NCBI RefSeq assembly: GCF_041080675.1
Contig: NZ_CP163520.1
Span: 8,213,501-8,277,500 of the forward strand
DNA: 64,000 bases
Reading direction: 5' to 3'
Source: Streptomyces sp. cg36
Lineage (GTDB): Bacteria > Actinomycetota > Actinomycetes > Streptomycetales > Streptomycetaceae
Shown in pieces: positions 8,792 through 17,021 of this stretch. Within the stretch, counting starts at the first letter, position 1. Each line of letters starts with the position of its first letter. The notes beneath the pieces were generated by a model that saw only the letters and a list, made by a program, of their open reading frames with translations, was not told where the DNA came from and did not search any database. A program made the position numbers and the translations under genes.

Positions 8792-9130
8792 GGGGGGCAA
8801 CGATGCCAGACGGCCTCGTCCTCCGGCAGCCACGTGAATCCGGTACCGCGGGCCTGGGACCTTCGGAGAGCGTGCCTGGAAGCACCGGCCGATACGCTCC
8901 CCGGCGGGGCAGCTGTCAAGTCCCGGATCTGTTGGACCACACAATCGGCCCATCCAACTCGGGACTTGAGCTCTTTCGCGTTGGCGGATGATGATGACCA
9001 GGGGAAATTCCACACGCCACGATCAATCCGCCAGTCCACCGTTGGGTTCACGGAACAAGGCCCGCCATTGCGCCGCCACCACACTGATGTCTCACACCCG
9101 TCGGCCACTCCCGAATTACGGATATCCACC
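8792..9130. promoter_or_regulatory. Divergent leader between methyltransferase and cysC with a nested inverted repeat
   Basis: No credible gene is seen in these 339 nt. The main feature is TCAAGTCCCG (8916-8925) and its perfect complement CGGGACTTGA (8960-8969). They enclose a second 5-bp pair, GTTGG (8931-8935) and CCAAC (8954-8958). This could be a transcription-factor site for the divergent genes or a structured 5' leader for the sulfate-activation operon. Neither role can be assigned by eye. Confidence 0.5.
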
Positions 9131-9604
9131 ATGCAACCCCGCCGATCCCGCACCCTCCGTCCATCTCCAGTGGTCACCGCTGGTGCCACTGTGTGGCTGA
9201 CCGGGCTGCCGAGTGCGGGTAAGACGACGATTGCGTGTGAGTTGGCGGGTCGGTTGCGGGGTGGGGGGCGTCGTGTGGAGGTGCTTGATGGGGATGAGGT
9301 GCGTGAGTTTTTGTCGGCGGGGCTGGGGTTCAGCCGTGAGGACCGGTTTGTGAATGTGCAGCGGATCGGTTTTGTGGCGGAGTTGCTGGCTTCGCATGGG
9401 GTGCTGGTGCTGGTGCCGGTGATCGCGCCGTTCGCGGACAGCCGGGAGGCGGTGCGCGCGCGGCATCGGGAGGCGGGGACGGCGTTTGTGGAGGTGCATG
9501 TCGCGACTCCGGTGGAGGTGTGTGCGGTACGTGATGTGAAGGGGTTGTATGCGCGGCAGGCGGCGGGGGAGCTCGCCGGTCTGACGGGGGTGGATGACCC
9601 GTGA
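9131..9604 (+). CDS. cysC: APS kinase (CysC), C-terminus apparently disrupted
   Basis: The kinase phosphorylates adenosine 5'-phosphosulfate to PAPS. A P-loop, WLTGLPSAGKTT, starts near residue 23. EVLDGDEVREFL, GFSREDR and CAVRDVKGLYARQAAG are the family's APS-binding and lid motifs. The frame stops at 9602, just after GLTGVDDP, where CysC proteins normally continue for about 20-40 residues. Sequence typical of that missing tail (EVPLAPDLRIESHLQS, then VGESAAAVHGVLSERGLA) is present immediately downstream in two other frames up to 9705. The catalytic core is complete. The frame breaks are either real mutations or sequence errors. Confidence 0.88.
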   Translation: MQPRRSRTLRPSPVVTAGATVWLTGLPSAGKTTIACELAGRLRGGGRRVEVLDGDEVREFLSAGLGFSREDRFVNVQRIGFVAELLASHGVLVLVPVIAPFADSREAVRARHREAGTAFVEVHVATPVEVCAVRDVKGLYARQAAGELAGLTGVDDP

Positions 9605-9685
9605 GGTGCCCCTGGCGCCGGATCTGCGGATCGAGTCGCATCTGCAGAGTGGGGGAGTCCGCTGCCGCGGTGCATGGCGTGCTGA

Positions 9686-10633
9686 GTGAGAGGGGTCTGG
9701 CATGACGGGGGCTGTGCGGGCGGGGGTGCGGACAGTCCGTACGCGCTCACCCATCTGGATGCGCTGGAGTCGGAGGCGGTGCACATCGTGCGTGAGGTGG
9801 CGGGTGAGTTCGAGCGGCCGGTGATCCTGTTCTCCGGTGGCAAGGACTCGATCGTGATGCTGCATCTGGCGTTGAAGGCGTTCGCGCCGGCCGCGGTGCC
9901 CTTCACGCTGCTGCACGTGGACACCGGCCACAACTTCCCCGAGGTCCTGGCCTACCGCGACCGGGTGGTGGCCGGGCACGGGCTGCGGCTTCATGTCGCC
10001 TCGGTGCAGGACTACATCGACCGGGGCGAGCTGAGGGAGCGGGCGGACGGGACGCGTAATCCGCTGCAGACGCTGCCGCTGACGGACGCGATCCGGGCGC
10101 ACCGCTTCGATGCGGTGTTCGGCGGCGGGCGCCGTGATGAGGAGAAGGCACGGGCGAAGGAGCGGGTGTTCTCGCTGCGGGACGAGTTCTCGCAGTGGGA
10201 TCCGCGCCGCCAGCGCCCCGAGCTGTGGCAGCTCTACAACGGCCGGCACGCGCCGGGCGAGCATGTGCGGGTCTTCCCGCTGTCGAACTGGACCGAGCTG
10301 GATGTGTGGCAGTACATCGCCCGTGAGGGCATCGCGCTGCCGGACATCTACTTCGCGCACGAGCGGGAGGTGTTCGAGCGGGGCGGGATGTGGCTGACGG
10401 CGGGCGGCTGGGGCGGCCCCGCGAGCGGTGAGAGGGTGCAGCGGCGGCGGGTGCGTTACCGCACGGTGGGCGACATGTCGTGCACGGGCGCCGTCGACTC
10501 GGACGCGGCCACCCTGGACGCCGTGATCGCCGAGATCGCCGCCTCCCGCCTGACCGAGCGGGGCGCGACCCGCGCCGACGACAAGATGTCCGAGGCCGCG
10601 ATGGAAGACCGCAAGCGCGAAGGGTACTTCTGA
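9686..10633 (+). CDS. cysD: Sulfate adenylyltransferase subunit 2 (CysD), N-terminus probably frameshifted
   Basis: This is the ATP-sulfurylase catalytic subunit of the PP-loop/PAPS-reductase fold. It has SGGKDSIVMLHLALKAF, the metal/nucleotide motif LLHVDTGHNFPE, FGGGRRDEEKARAKER, and NWTELDVWQYIAREGI. The open frame can only start at GTG 9686, giving an atypical leader. A better start is ATG 9702, which overlaps the frame-restored cysC stop (ATGA) and reads MTGAVRAGVR before losing the frame near 9729-9731, where one base seems missing. From DSPYALTHLDALESE onward the protein is normal. It works with CysN to make APS from ATP and sulfate. Confidence 0.9.
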   Translation: MRGVWHDGGCAGGGADSPYALTHLDALESEAVHIVREVAGEFERPVILFSGGKDSIVMLHLALKAFAPAAVPFTLLHVDTGHNFPEVLAYRDRVVAGHGLRLHVASVQDYIDRGELRERADGTRNPLQTLPLTDAIRAHRFDAVFGGGRRDEEKARAKERVFSLRDEFSQWDPRRQRPELWQLYNGRHAPGEHVRVFPLSNWTELDVWQYIAREGIALPDIYFAHEREVFERGGMWLTAGGWGGPASGERVQRRRVRYRTVGDMSCTGAVDSDAATLDAVIAEIAASRLTERGATRADDKMSEAAMEDRKREGYF

Positions 10634-10634
10634 C

Positions 10635-11936
10635 ATGACCACCACCACGAACCAGCCGCTGGCCGGCCTGGCCGCCACCACCCTGCTGCGCTTCGCCACC
10701 GCCGGCTCCGTCGACGACGGCAAGTCCACCCTGGTGGGCCTACTCCTGCACGACTCGAAGTCGGTCCTGGCCGACCAGCTGGAGGCCGTCGAGGCCGCCT
10801 CCGCCCGCCGCGGCCAGGACACCCCCGACCTCGCCCTGCTCACCGACGGGCTGCGCGCGGAGCGCGAGCAGGGCATCACCATCGATGTCGCCTACCGCTA
10901 CTTCGCCACCACGCGGCGCCGTTTCATCCTGGCCGACACCCCCGGACACGTGCAGTACACCCGCAACATGGTGACCGGCGCCTCCACCGCCGACCTCGCC
11001 CTGGTCCTGGTGGACGCCCGCAACGGGGTGGTCGAGCAGACCCGCCGCCACGCCGCCGTCGCCGCCCTGCTGCGGGTGCCGCACGTGGTCCTGGCGGTCA
11101 ACAAGATGGACCTGGCCGGCTACCAGGAGAAGGTCTTCGCGGCGATCGCCGCCGAGTTCACCGCCTACGCCGCCGGACTGGGCATCCCCGACATCACCGC
11201 CATCCCCCTCTCCGCCCTGGAGGGCGACAACGTGGTCGAGCCCTCCGCCCACATGGACTGGTACGGCGGCCCCACCGTCCTGGAACACCTGGAAACCGTC
11301 CCCGTCAGCCACGACCTCACCACCTGCCACGCCCGCCTGCCCGTCCAGTACGTCATCCGCCCCCAGACCGCCCAGCACCCCGACTACCGCGGCTACGCCG
11401 GGCAGATCGCCGCGGGCACCTTCCGCACCGGCGAGAAGGTCACCGTGCTGCCCTCCGGCCGCACCACCACCATCAAAGCCATCGACCTGCTGGGCGAGCC
11501 GGTGGACGTGGCCTGGACCCCCCAGTCGGTGACCCTCCTGCTGGAGGACGACCTCGACATCTCCCGCGGCGACCTCATCGTGCCCAGCGGCGACGCACCC
11601 GCCACCACCCAGGACGTCGAGGCCACCGTCTGCCACGTCGCCGACCAGCCCCTCACCGTCGGCCACCGCGTCCTGCTCAAACACGGCACCCGCACCGTCA
11701 AAGCCGTCGTCAAGGACATCCCCTCCCGCCTCACCCTCGACGACCTCTCCCTGCACCCCCACCCCGGCCACCTCGCCGCCAACGACATCGGCCGCGTCAA
11801 AATCCGCACCGCCCACCCCCTCCCCCTCGACACCTACGCCGACTCCCGCCGCACCGGCGCCTTCATCCTCATCGACCCCACCGACGGCACCACACTCACC
11901 GCAGGCATGATCGGCGAGCCGAACTCTCCCTTCTGA
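10635..11936 (+). CDS. cysN: Sulfate adenylyltransferase subunit 1 (CysN), GTPase
   Basis: This is a 433-residue translation-factor-like GTPase that drives ATP sulfurylase. The P-loop GSVDDGKSTLVGLLL begins near residue 22. Switch II is DTPGHVQYTRNMVTGAST and the guanine-specificity motif is NKMDLAGYQEK. The beta-barrel domains follow (VQYVIRPQTAQHPDYRGYAG, GEKVTVLPSGRTT). It starts 1 nt after the cysD stop. Length is normal for CysN without a fused APS kinase, matching the separate cysC upstream. Clustering with the sulfotransferase implies a dedicated PAPS supply; a shared role in cysteine synthesis is possible but no PAPS reductase is present here. Confidence 0.95.
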   Translation: MTTTTNQPLAGLAATTLLRFATAGSVDDGKSTLVGLLLHDSKSVLADQLEAVEAASARRGQDTPDLALLTDGLRAEREQGITIDVAYRYFATTRRRFILADTPGHVQYTRNMVTGASTADLALVLVDARNGVVEQTRRHAAVAALLRVPHVVLAVNKMDLAGYQEKVFAAIAAEFTAYAAGLGIPDITAIPLSALEGDNVVEPSAHMDWYGGPTVLEHLETVPVSHDLTTCHARLPVQYVIRPQTAQHPDYRGYAGQIAAGTFRTGEKVTVLPSGRTTTIKAIDLLGEPVDVAWTPQSVTLLLEDDLDISRGDLIVPSGDAPATTQDVEATVCHVADQPLTVGHRVLLKHGTRTVKAVVKDIPSRLTLDDLSLHPHPGHLAANDIGRVKIRTAHPLPLDTYADSRRTGAFILIDPTDGTTLTAGMIGEPNSPF

Positions 11937-11937
11937 G

Positions 11938-13311
11938 GTGAACGAACCGATGTCCCAACCCCCTCGCCGCATCGCCGTAATCGGCGCCGGAGCCGCGGGC
12001 ACTCTGGTCTCGATGCAGCTGCTTCGCAGGGCTGCCGCACTCCAGGCCGACCTGGAGGTGCAGCTGATCGACCCGGCCGCCACCACCGGGCGGGGTGCGG
12101 CCTACGCCACGGACGCCCCGCACCACCTCCTCAACGTGCCCGCCGGTCGAATGAGCGCCTACCACGATGCGCCGGACCACTTCGTCGGGTGGCTGGCACG
12201 GCGTGCGCCTGGAGCCCATGGCGGTGGCGACCACGTCCCCCGGGCGCTGTACGGGGAGTACCTCGCCGATGTCCTCTCCACCACAGCAGCCCGTCCTGGG
12301 GCGGGGCGGTTGCGACGGGTCCACGAGCGGGTTGTGAGCGTGCGCGAGCACGGGGGTGGCATGACTGTCGCCGTCGGTTCCGGGAAAGCCCTGCGGGCGG
12401 ACGCGGCGGTCCTTGCCCTCGGCAATTTTCCGCCCGGCGAGGCATGGGTCCCATCCGCCTTGCACGGGTCTCCCCGGTATCTGCCCGACCCCTGGGCCCC
12501 AGGCGCTCTCGCCAGGCTGCCGCGCCACGGGGACGTCCTCCTCGTCGGCACCGGCCTGACCATGGTCGACGTGGCGCTCACCGTCAGCCGCGCAGGGCGT
12601 ACCGCCCTGGCGATCTCCCGGCGCGGCCTCCTGCCCCAGCCGCACGCCGAGTCCGCCCTTCCCACGATCCCTGCCCCGACCATCGACCCGAGCGCGGGCT
12701 TGCACCACGTCCGCCGCGCGCTGCTGCGCCACGTCTCGGCCTGCCGTCGTGCGTATGGCAACTGGCGGGTGGGGATCGACAGTCTGCGCCCGGTCACCGC
12801 CGAGCTCTGGCAGCAGCTCACCGTTGCCGACCGCACCCAGTTCCTCCGCCACGACCAATGCCTGTGGAACGCCCACCGGCACCGCATCCCGCCGGCCAGT
12901 GCCCGGGCCCTGCGGGAAGGGATCAGCGCGGGCCGGATCCAGGTCGCGGCGGGCGAGGTCGCCGACGCGGTACCGGGGGAGGACGGCGTCTCGGTCCGCC
13001 TGCGCGACGGCCGCACGCTGCGTGTCGCCGCTGTCGTCAACTGCACCGGCCCCGAGGCGGACGTCCGCCGCGTGAAAGACCCGCTGGTCACCGACCTCCT
13101 CGCCACTGGGCTGGCAGCGCCCGACCCCACCGGCCTCGGCGGCTTCCACACCACCTCATCTGGCCGCCTCCGTGGCAGCGACGAGTCCATGCAGGCCCCG
13201 CTCTGGGCCCTCGGCCCCCTGCTGCGCGGCACTCACCTCGAATCCACCGCCATCCCCGAAATCCGCACCCAGGCGCATGCCCTGGCCACCAGCATGCTCG
13301 GGAGTGCGTGA
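11938..13311 (+). CDS. FAD/NAD(P)-binding oxidoreductase-like protein
   Basis: This is a 457-residue protein with an N-terminal dinucleotide site, RIAVIGAGAAGTLVSMQLLRR. Characteristic blocks of the FAD-NAD(P)-binding (YdhS-like) family follow: GRGAAYATDAPHHLLNVPAG, a second binding region VLLVGTGLTMVDVALTV, and VVNCTGPEADVRR. The GTG at 11938 lies 1 nt after the cysN stop; ATG 11950 is an alternative. Co-transcription with cysCDN suggests a place in sulfate activation or product tailoring, but the reaction is unknown. Similar genes are often found alone in actinomycetes, so the link could be coincidental. A weak hairpin (CCGATC-CGGC-GATCGG) follows the stop at 13316-13331. Confidence 0.75.
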   Translation: MNEPMSQPPRRIAVIGAGAAGTLVSMQLLRRAAALQADLEVQLIDPAATTGRGAAYATDAPHHLLNVPAGRMSAYHDAPDHFVGWLARRAPGAHGGGDHVPRALYGEYLADVLSTTAARPGAGRLRRVHERVVSVREHGGGMTVAVGSGKALRADAAVLALGNFPPGEAWVPSALHGSPRYLPDPWAPGALARLPRHGDVLLVGTGLTMVDVALTVSRAGRTALAISRRGLLPQPHAESALPTIPAPTIDPSAGLHHVRRALLRHVSACRRAYGNWRVGIDSLRPVTAELWQQLTVADRTQFLRHDQCLWNAHRHRIPPASARALREGISAGRIQVAAGEVADAVPGEDGVSVRLRDGRTLRVAAVVNCTGPEADVRRVKDPLVTDLLATGLAAPDPTGLGGFHTTSSGRLRGSDESMQAPLWALGPLLRGTHLESTAIPEIRTQAHALATSMLGSA

Positions 13312-13499
13312 TCTGCCGATCCGGCGATCGGAGGGTGAAGGCGCGGATGCCCCGGGGAATCGCGGCACAGGGATGCACTCGGGTTCGGGGCGAGCCGCGG
13401 GCGTGCCAGTCTTCCGCGGCGCTCCGCCGCAGACTGCGGACCACCGCGGGCCCGTGAACTCCTCTCGCCCGGACGGTCACGCGTCGGGCTGCGGAGTGA

Positions 13500-14498
13500 T
13501 CAGGAGGGCTGAGGCGGGAGCCAGCCGTGCTGGACGGCGCGGACGCCCGCCTCGAAACGGCTGCGTGCGCCGAGGCGTTCCATCAGTTCGGTCGCGGTGC
13601 GCCGGGCGGTGCGCGGGGAGACGCCGAGCCGTTTGGCGATGGCCTCGTCGGTGTGGCCCTGTGCCAGCAGCCGCAGGGTGGTGGACTCCTGCGGGCTGAG
13701 CCCGTTGGGGTCCTGGCGCGCTGCCTGGCCGAGGGGCTGTGCGGTGTCCCAGACGCTCTCGAAGAGCGCGCACAGCGCGGTGAGCGTGCCCTGTCCGGTC
13801 AGGACGACGGCTCCGGCGGAGGTGTCGTCGCTGTTGACCGGGATGACGGCGGTGGACCGGTCCGTGATGATCATCCGGGTGGGCAGTGCCGGAACGGTGC
13901 GGACGAGCCCGCCGCGCTGGGCGAGCCAGTCGGCGTACTCGACGGTGGGCTGGTCGTTGCGGACACTGCTGAGGTAGACGGTGCGCATCCGCACCCCGCG
14001 CCGGAGGAGCTCCTCGTCGAGGGGGCGTGATGCCTGCATCTGAGCCTCGGGCTGGGCGCCTCCGGGAGCGAAGGACATGACGTCGGCGGTGACGTCGCGG
14101 GTGAGGCGGGCGAGCCGGTCGCGGATCCGGTCGATGCCGATGAGCTGTTCGACGCCAGGGCTGGCGGCGGTGGGACGCAGGTCGGCGTACTCGGCGATGA
14201 GCTGGGCCGCCACGGCCCGGGACGCTTCGAGACGGTGCTGCTGCGCGGCCAGTTCGGCCTGCTGACGGGCCATCAGGATCTCCATGCCGAGGTCGGGCGA
14301 GACCGCCCGCAGGCCGCCCTCGTGGTCGGCCGAGGGCCGCACCAGGGCGAGTTCGCTCAGGACGTCCAGGGCTGCGCATACCTCGTGCTCGGGCAGACCC
14401 GCTCTGGCGACGATGTCGGCCACCCCGCCCGCCGGATCGGCGAGCATGGCGCGGTAGACGGATTCAGCTGCCGCGTCGAGTCCCAGTTCCGTCAGCAT
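13500..14498 (-). CDS. TrmB/LuxR-type transcriptional regulator
   Basis: The product is about 332 residues. The N-terminus (LTELGLDAAAESVYRAMLAD, then a winged-helix region) resembles TrmB-like sugar-sensing regulators. A middle domain follows (DVMSFAPGGAQPEAQMQASR, MRTVYLSSVR, TRMIITDRSTAVIPV). The C-terminus is a LuxR HTH (LSPQESTTLRLLAQGHTDEAI, AKRLGVSPRTARRTATELME). Start chosen at ATG 14498 (MLTELG); the open frame extends 16 codons further without domain sequence. This architecture is frequent in Streptomyces with unknown ligands. It is divergent from the small gene at 14676 and convergent with the FAD/NAD(P)-binding gene. Confidence 0.85.
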   Translation of the reverse strand: MLTELGLDAAAESVYRAMLADPAGGVADIVARAGLPEHEVCAALDVLSELALVRPSADHEGGLRAVSPDLGMEILMARQQAELAAQQHRLEASRAVAAQLIAEYADLRPTAASPGVEQLIGIDRIRDRLARLTRDVTADVMSFAPGGAQPEAQMQASRPLDEELLRRGVRMRTVYLSSVRNDQPTVEYADWLAQRGGLVRTVPALPTRMIITDRSTAVIPVNSDDTSAGAVVLTGQGTLTALCALFESVWDTAQPLGQAARQDPNGLSPQESTTLRLLAQGHTDEAIAKRLGVSPRTARRTATELMERLGARSRFEAGVRAVQHGWLPPQPS

Positions 14499-14600
14499 CG
14501 AGCAACCCCCCAGAGCCTGTGCCGTGACCCCCACTCGGGTCCACAAAGATCATGCCACGCCACGCGTGACTCAGGCGGCGCGGGCGGCAGTTCAGGGGTG

Positions 14601-15021
14601 CGGAAGCGGCCATGGCCCAAAGTGTCCATCGGCCGCGCCTGGGAGGCGGGTTGACTTTCTGGAAGAGTTCGGCGCATGTATCTCGTCCACGCCCGTCTGC
14701 GCGGGCCGCTCGGTGCCCGTCTGCCCGGTGACACGCGGTCGCTGGTCCGTGCCCAGGCCCACGAGGGCGGCGGCATCGAGCACGTCGCCGTCCACGCCAA
14801 CGCCTCGCCCGACCCCGTACTCGGTCTCTACGTACGCGCGGACAGCCTTGCCGACGCCGAGGAGCGGGCGGCCGAGGTGTGCCTGCGGGTGCTGAGCCGC
14901 CCCGAGTTCGGCGGCTGGTCACTGCTGTCGGCCCAGGTACCCCTGGTGGCGCCGTTCTATGAGGCGCTGCTGTCCGCTTCCGGCCCGGCGCGGTCCGGCG
15001 AGGACGGAAGCGGCCATGGCC
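14601..15021 (+). repeat. Pair of 17-bp direct repeats flanking a small gene
   Basis: CGGAAGCGGCCATGGCC occurs exactly at 14601-14617 and again at 15005-15021, on either side of the bulk of the 132-codon gene at 14676. The core GGCCATGGCC is a perfect palindrome. The flanks differ, so this is not one long duplication. It may be a regulator site pair or chance in GC-rich DNA. Confidence 0.55.
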
Positions 15022-15074
15022 GTTTGGGGCCACCGGAAAACCCTTCCACTGGACCTGACCAGCGGCGAAAGTAG
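14676..15074 (+). CDS. Small hypothetical protein
   Basis: The product is 132 residues, starting MYLVHARLRGPLGARLPGDT. It is compact and mixed alpha/beta (HEGGGIEHVAVHANASPDPV, LYVRADSLADAEERAAEV) up to about residue 95, then has a Gly/Pro-rich tail. No signal peptide or membrane helix is seen. GGAAGAG 8-14 nt upstream can act as ribosome-binding site. I do not recognise the family, although short proteins of this kind are common in Streptomyces. The tail overlaps the second copy of a 17-bp direct repeat. It is divergent from the TrmB/LuxR-type regulator, which may control it. Confidence 0.6.
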   Translation: MYLVHARLRGPLGARLPGDTRSLVRAQAHEGGGIEHVAVHANASPDPVLGLYVRADSLADAEERAAEVCLRVLSRPEFGGWSLLSAQVPLVAPFYEALLSASGPARSGEDGSGHGRLGPPENPSTGPDQRRK

Positions 15075-15181
15075 TTCTCGCCAGCAGGGAACACCACCTG
15101 GCAGGCGGAACCGGACAGCGTCACCGCGGGATGCGAACCGGTTCCCGTCACCGACACCACGTCAGAAGAAGAGGACCTGCC

Positions 15182-15331
15182 ATGCTCCGCACCACGCTCG
15201 CCCGGGCCACCGCGGTCACTGCCCTGCTCACCAGTGTTCTGGGCCTCAGCAGCGCCCTGTGCCCCGCACCTGCGCACAGCACCTCCGCCACGGCTCCCGT
15301 CGCCGCCCCGCAGACCATGGGCTGGTCCTAA
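15182..15331 (+). CDS. Tiny secreted peptide
   Basis: The product is 49 residues. Basic start MLRTTLARA, a hydrophobic core (AVTALLTSVLGLSSAL) and a probable cleavage site around APAHS leave a mature peptide of about 17-20 residues ending APQTMGWS. An AGAGGA motif precedes the ATG. It lies upstream of three secreted FG-GAP proteins on the same strand. The family is not recognised; its signal sequence and RBS are the main support. Confidence 0.55.
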   Translation: MLRTTLARATAVTALLTSVLGLSSALCPAPAHSTSATAPVAAPQTMGWS

Positions 15332-15596
15332 CCGCCGGGCCCAGAGCGCCCGTTACGTCTTGCGGCCTCCCGCCGCACGGCCTGTGAGCGCCGCGCCAGC
15401 TGCTCCTGCAGGGCAGCTGTAGCAGTCGCCCTCCCCGCACCCCCCCCCGGGCCCTCACCCTCAATACCCGGTGCCGTGCCGTGCCGCCCGGCCAGGCCGC
15501 CTCATTCGTCGGCGCCCGCGTCGGTGCAGAACCGGGCAACTGCCGCCCGGCGACACCGCTTCCTGTCTCTCCTCCTCGCCCAGTGAAGGTTCCGCC

Positions 15597-16799
15597 ATGC
15601 CCACACGCCGTACCCCCTCCCGTACCGCTGCGAAAACGGCCACCGCCGCCCTGGCCCTTGCCGGGGTGACCCTCTCGCTGACCTGCGGCGGCACCGCGAA
15701 CGCCGCCTCTCTCAGTACATGGGAGAAGGTCGCCCACTGCGAGTCGACGGACGACTGGACCATCATCTCGTCCAACCACCAGTACTACGGCGGCCTCCAG
15801 TTCCTCCTCTCCACCTGGGACGCCTTCGGCGGCCGTCAGTACGCCACGTATCCCAACCGGGCCACCAAACAACAGCAGATACTCATCGCCGAGAAGGTCC
15901 TCAGACACCAGGGGCCGCAGGCATGGGGCAGCTGCGGGCGACAGGCGGGCCTGACCGACGACGGCATCGACCCCTACCCCACGACGAACATCCCGCCCGC
16001 GCCCGTCGGCATCGTCCAGCTCACCGCCGCCGACTTCAACGGCGACGGCAAGGCCGACCTCGTCGGTGTGGAGGCCGCGACCGGCAAGCTGTGGCTGTAC
16101 CCCGGCAACGGCAACGGCACACTGGGCGAGCGGGTGCTGATCGGTTCGGGCTGGGGCGCGATGAGCGGTCTGACCGCCGCCGACTACACCGGTGACGGCA
16201 AGCCGGACCTGCTCGCCGTCGACTCCACCGCCGGGAACCTGTACGTATATCCGGGCGCCGGTACCGCGGCGGGCATGGGCACTCTGGGGGACCGGGTGCA
16301 GATCGGCACCGGCTGGGGCGGGATGCGGGACCTCACCGCGATGGACGTCGACAAGGACGGCAAGCCGGACCTGCTAACCGTCGACTCCGCCGGCGCGCTG
16401 TGGGCCTACCCCGGGGCCGGTTCGCTCAAGGGCACCAACACCCTCGGCGACCGCGTTCAGATCGGCTCCGGCTGGGGCGGGATGGCCGAACTCGCCAGCC
16501 CCGGCGACCTGAACGGCGACGGCAAGGCCGACCTCGTGGCCGTCGACACTGCGGGCGGGCTGTGGAAGTACCCCGGCACCGGCTCCCTCAACGGCATGAA
16601 CACCCTCGGCGACCGCAACCAGATCGGCACCGGCTGGACCACCATGCGCCAGCTCGTCGGCGCCGACTTCAACGGCGACGGCAAGGGCGACCTCGACGCC
16701 GTCCAGGCCCCCGCCGGATCCACCGGCACCTTCTACTTCTACCCCGGCAACGGCGGCGGCGGCTTCGCCGACCGCGCCGCGATCGGCACCGGCTGGTAG
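15597..16799 (+). CDS. Secreted Rpf-like transglycosylase fused to FG-GAP/VCBS propeller
   Basis: The product is 400 residues. A signal peptide ending near GTANA is followed by a resuscitation-promoting-factor/transglycosylase domain (LSTWEKVAHCESTDDWTI, YYGGLQFLLSTWDAFGG) with the catalytic Glu in CES. This cleaves peptidoglycan glycan strands. After a short Pro linker come about five FG-GAP/VCBS blades of the form DFNGDGKADLVGV...WLYPGNGNG...IGSGW, whose DxNGDGxxD loops bind calcium. The protein ends exactly at IGTGW. The ATG at 15597 has GAAGG upstream. The next two genes share the same C-terminal module with other enzymes at the front, so the propeller probably serves as a common targeting or binding unit. 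Confidence 0.9.
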   Translation: MPTRRTPSRTAAKTATAALALAGVTLSLTCGGTANAASLSTWEKVAHCESTDDWTIISSNHQYYGGLQFLLSTWDAFGGRQYATYPNRATKQQQILIAEKVLRHQGPQAWGSCGRQAGLTDDGIDPYPTTNIPPAPVGIVQLTAADFNGDGKADLVGVEAATGKLWLYPGNGNGTLGERVLIGSGWGAMSGLTAADYTGDGKPDLLAVDSTAGNLYVYPGAGTAAGMGTLGDRVQIGTGWGGMRDLTAMDVDKDGKPDLLTVDSAGALWAYPGAGSLKGTNTLGDRVQIGSGWGGMAELASPGDLNGDGKADLVAVDTAGGLWKYPGTGSLNGMNTLGDRNQIGTGWTTMRQLVGADFNGDGKGDLDAVQAPAGSTGTFYFYPGNGGGGFADRAAIGTGW

Positions 16800-17021
16800 C
16801 AGCGGGCCCACCCGCTCACGTCCTTCGTCGCACCCAGCAGCGCACCCGGCAGCGCCGGCCCGACGCGCCTTGCGTCACCACCTGCTTCACGACCTCCGGC
16901 AGCGACGGCCACCACCGCGGGCGTACACCGCGGTCGCGTACTGCCACGCACCTTTGCGCACTACCGACTTCCCTCATTCCAGACGCGGTTCACCGCGCCC
17001 TTTTCCACAGGAGAATCCACC

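Noticed and set aside
10740..13150. Long minus-strand frames over cysN and the FAD/NAD(P)-binding gene
   Set aside because: They are shadows of well-supported plus-strand genes with motifs.
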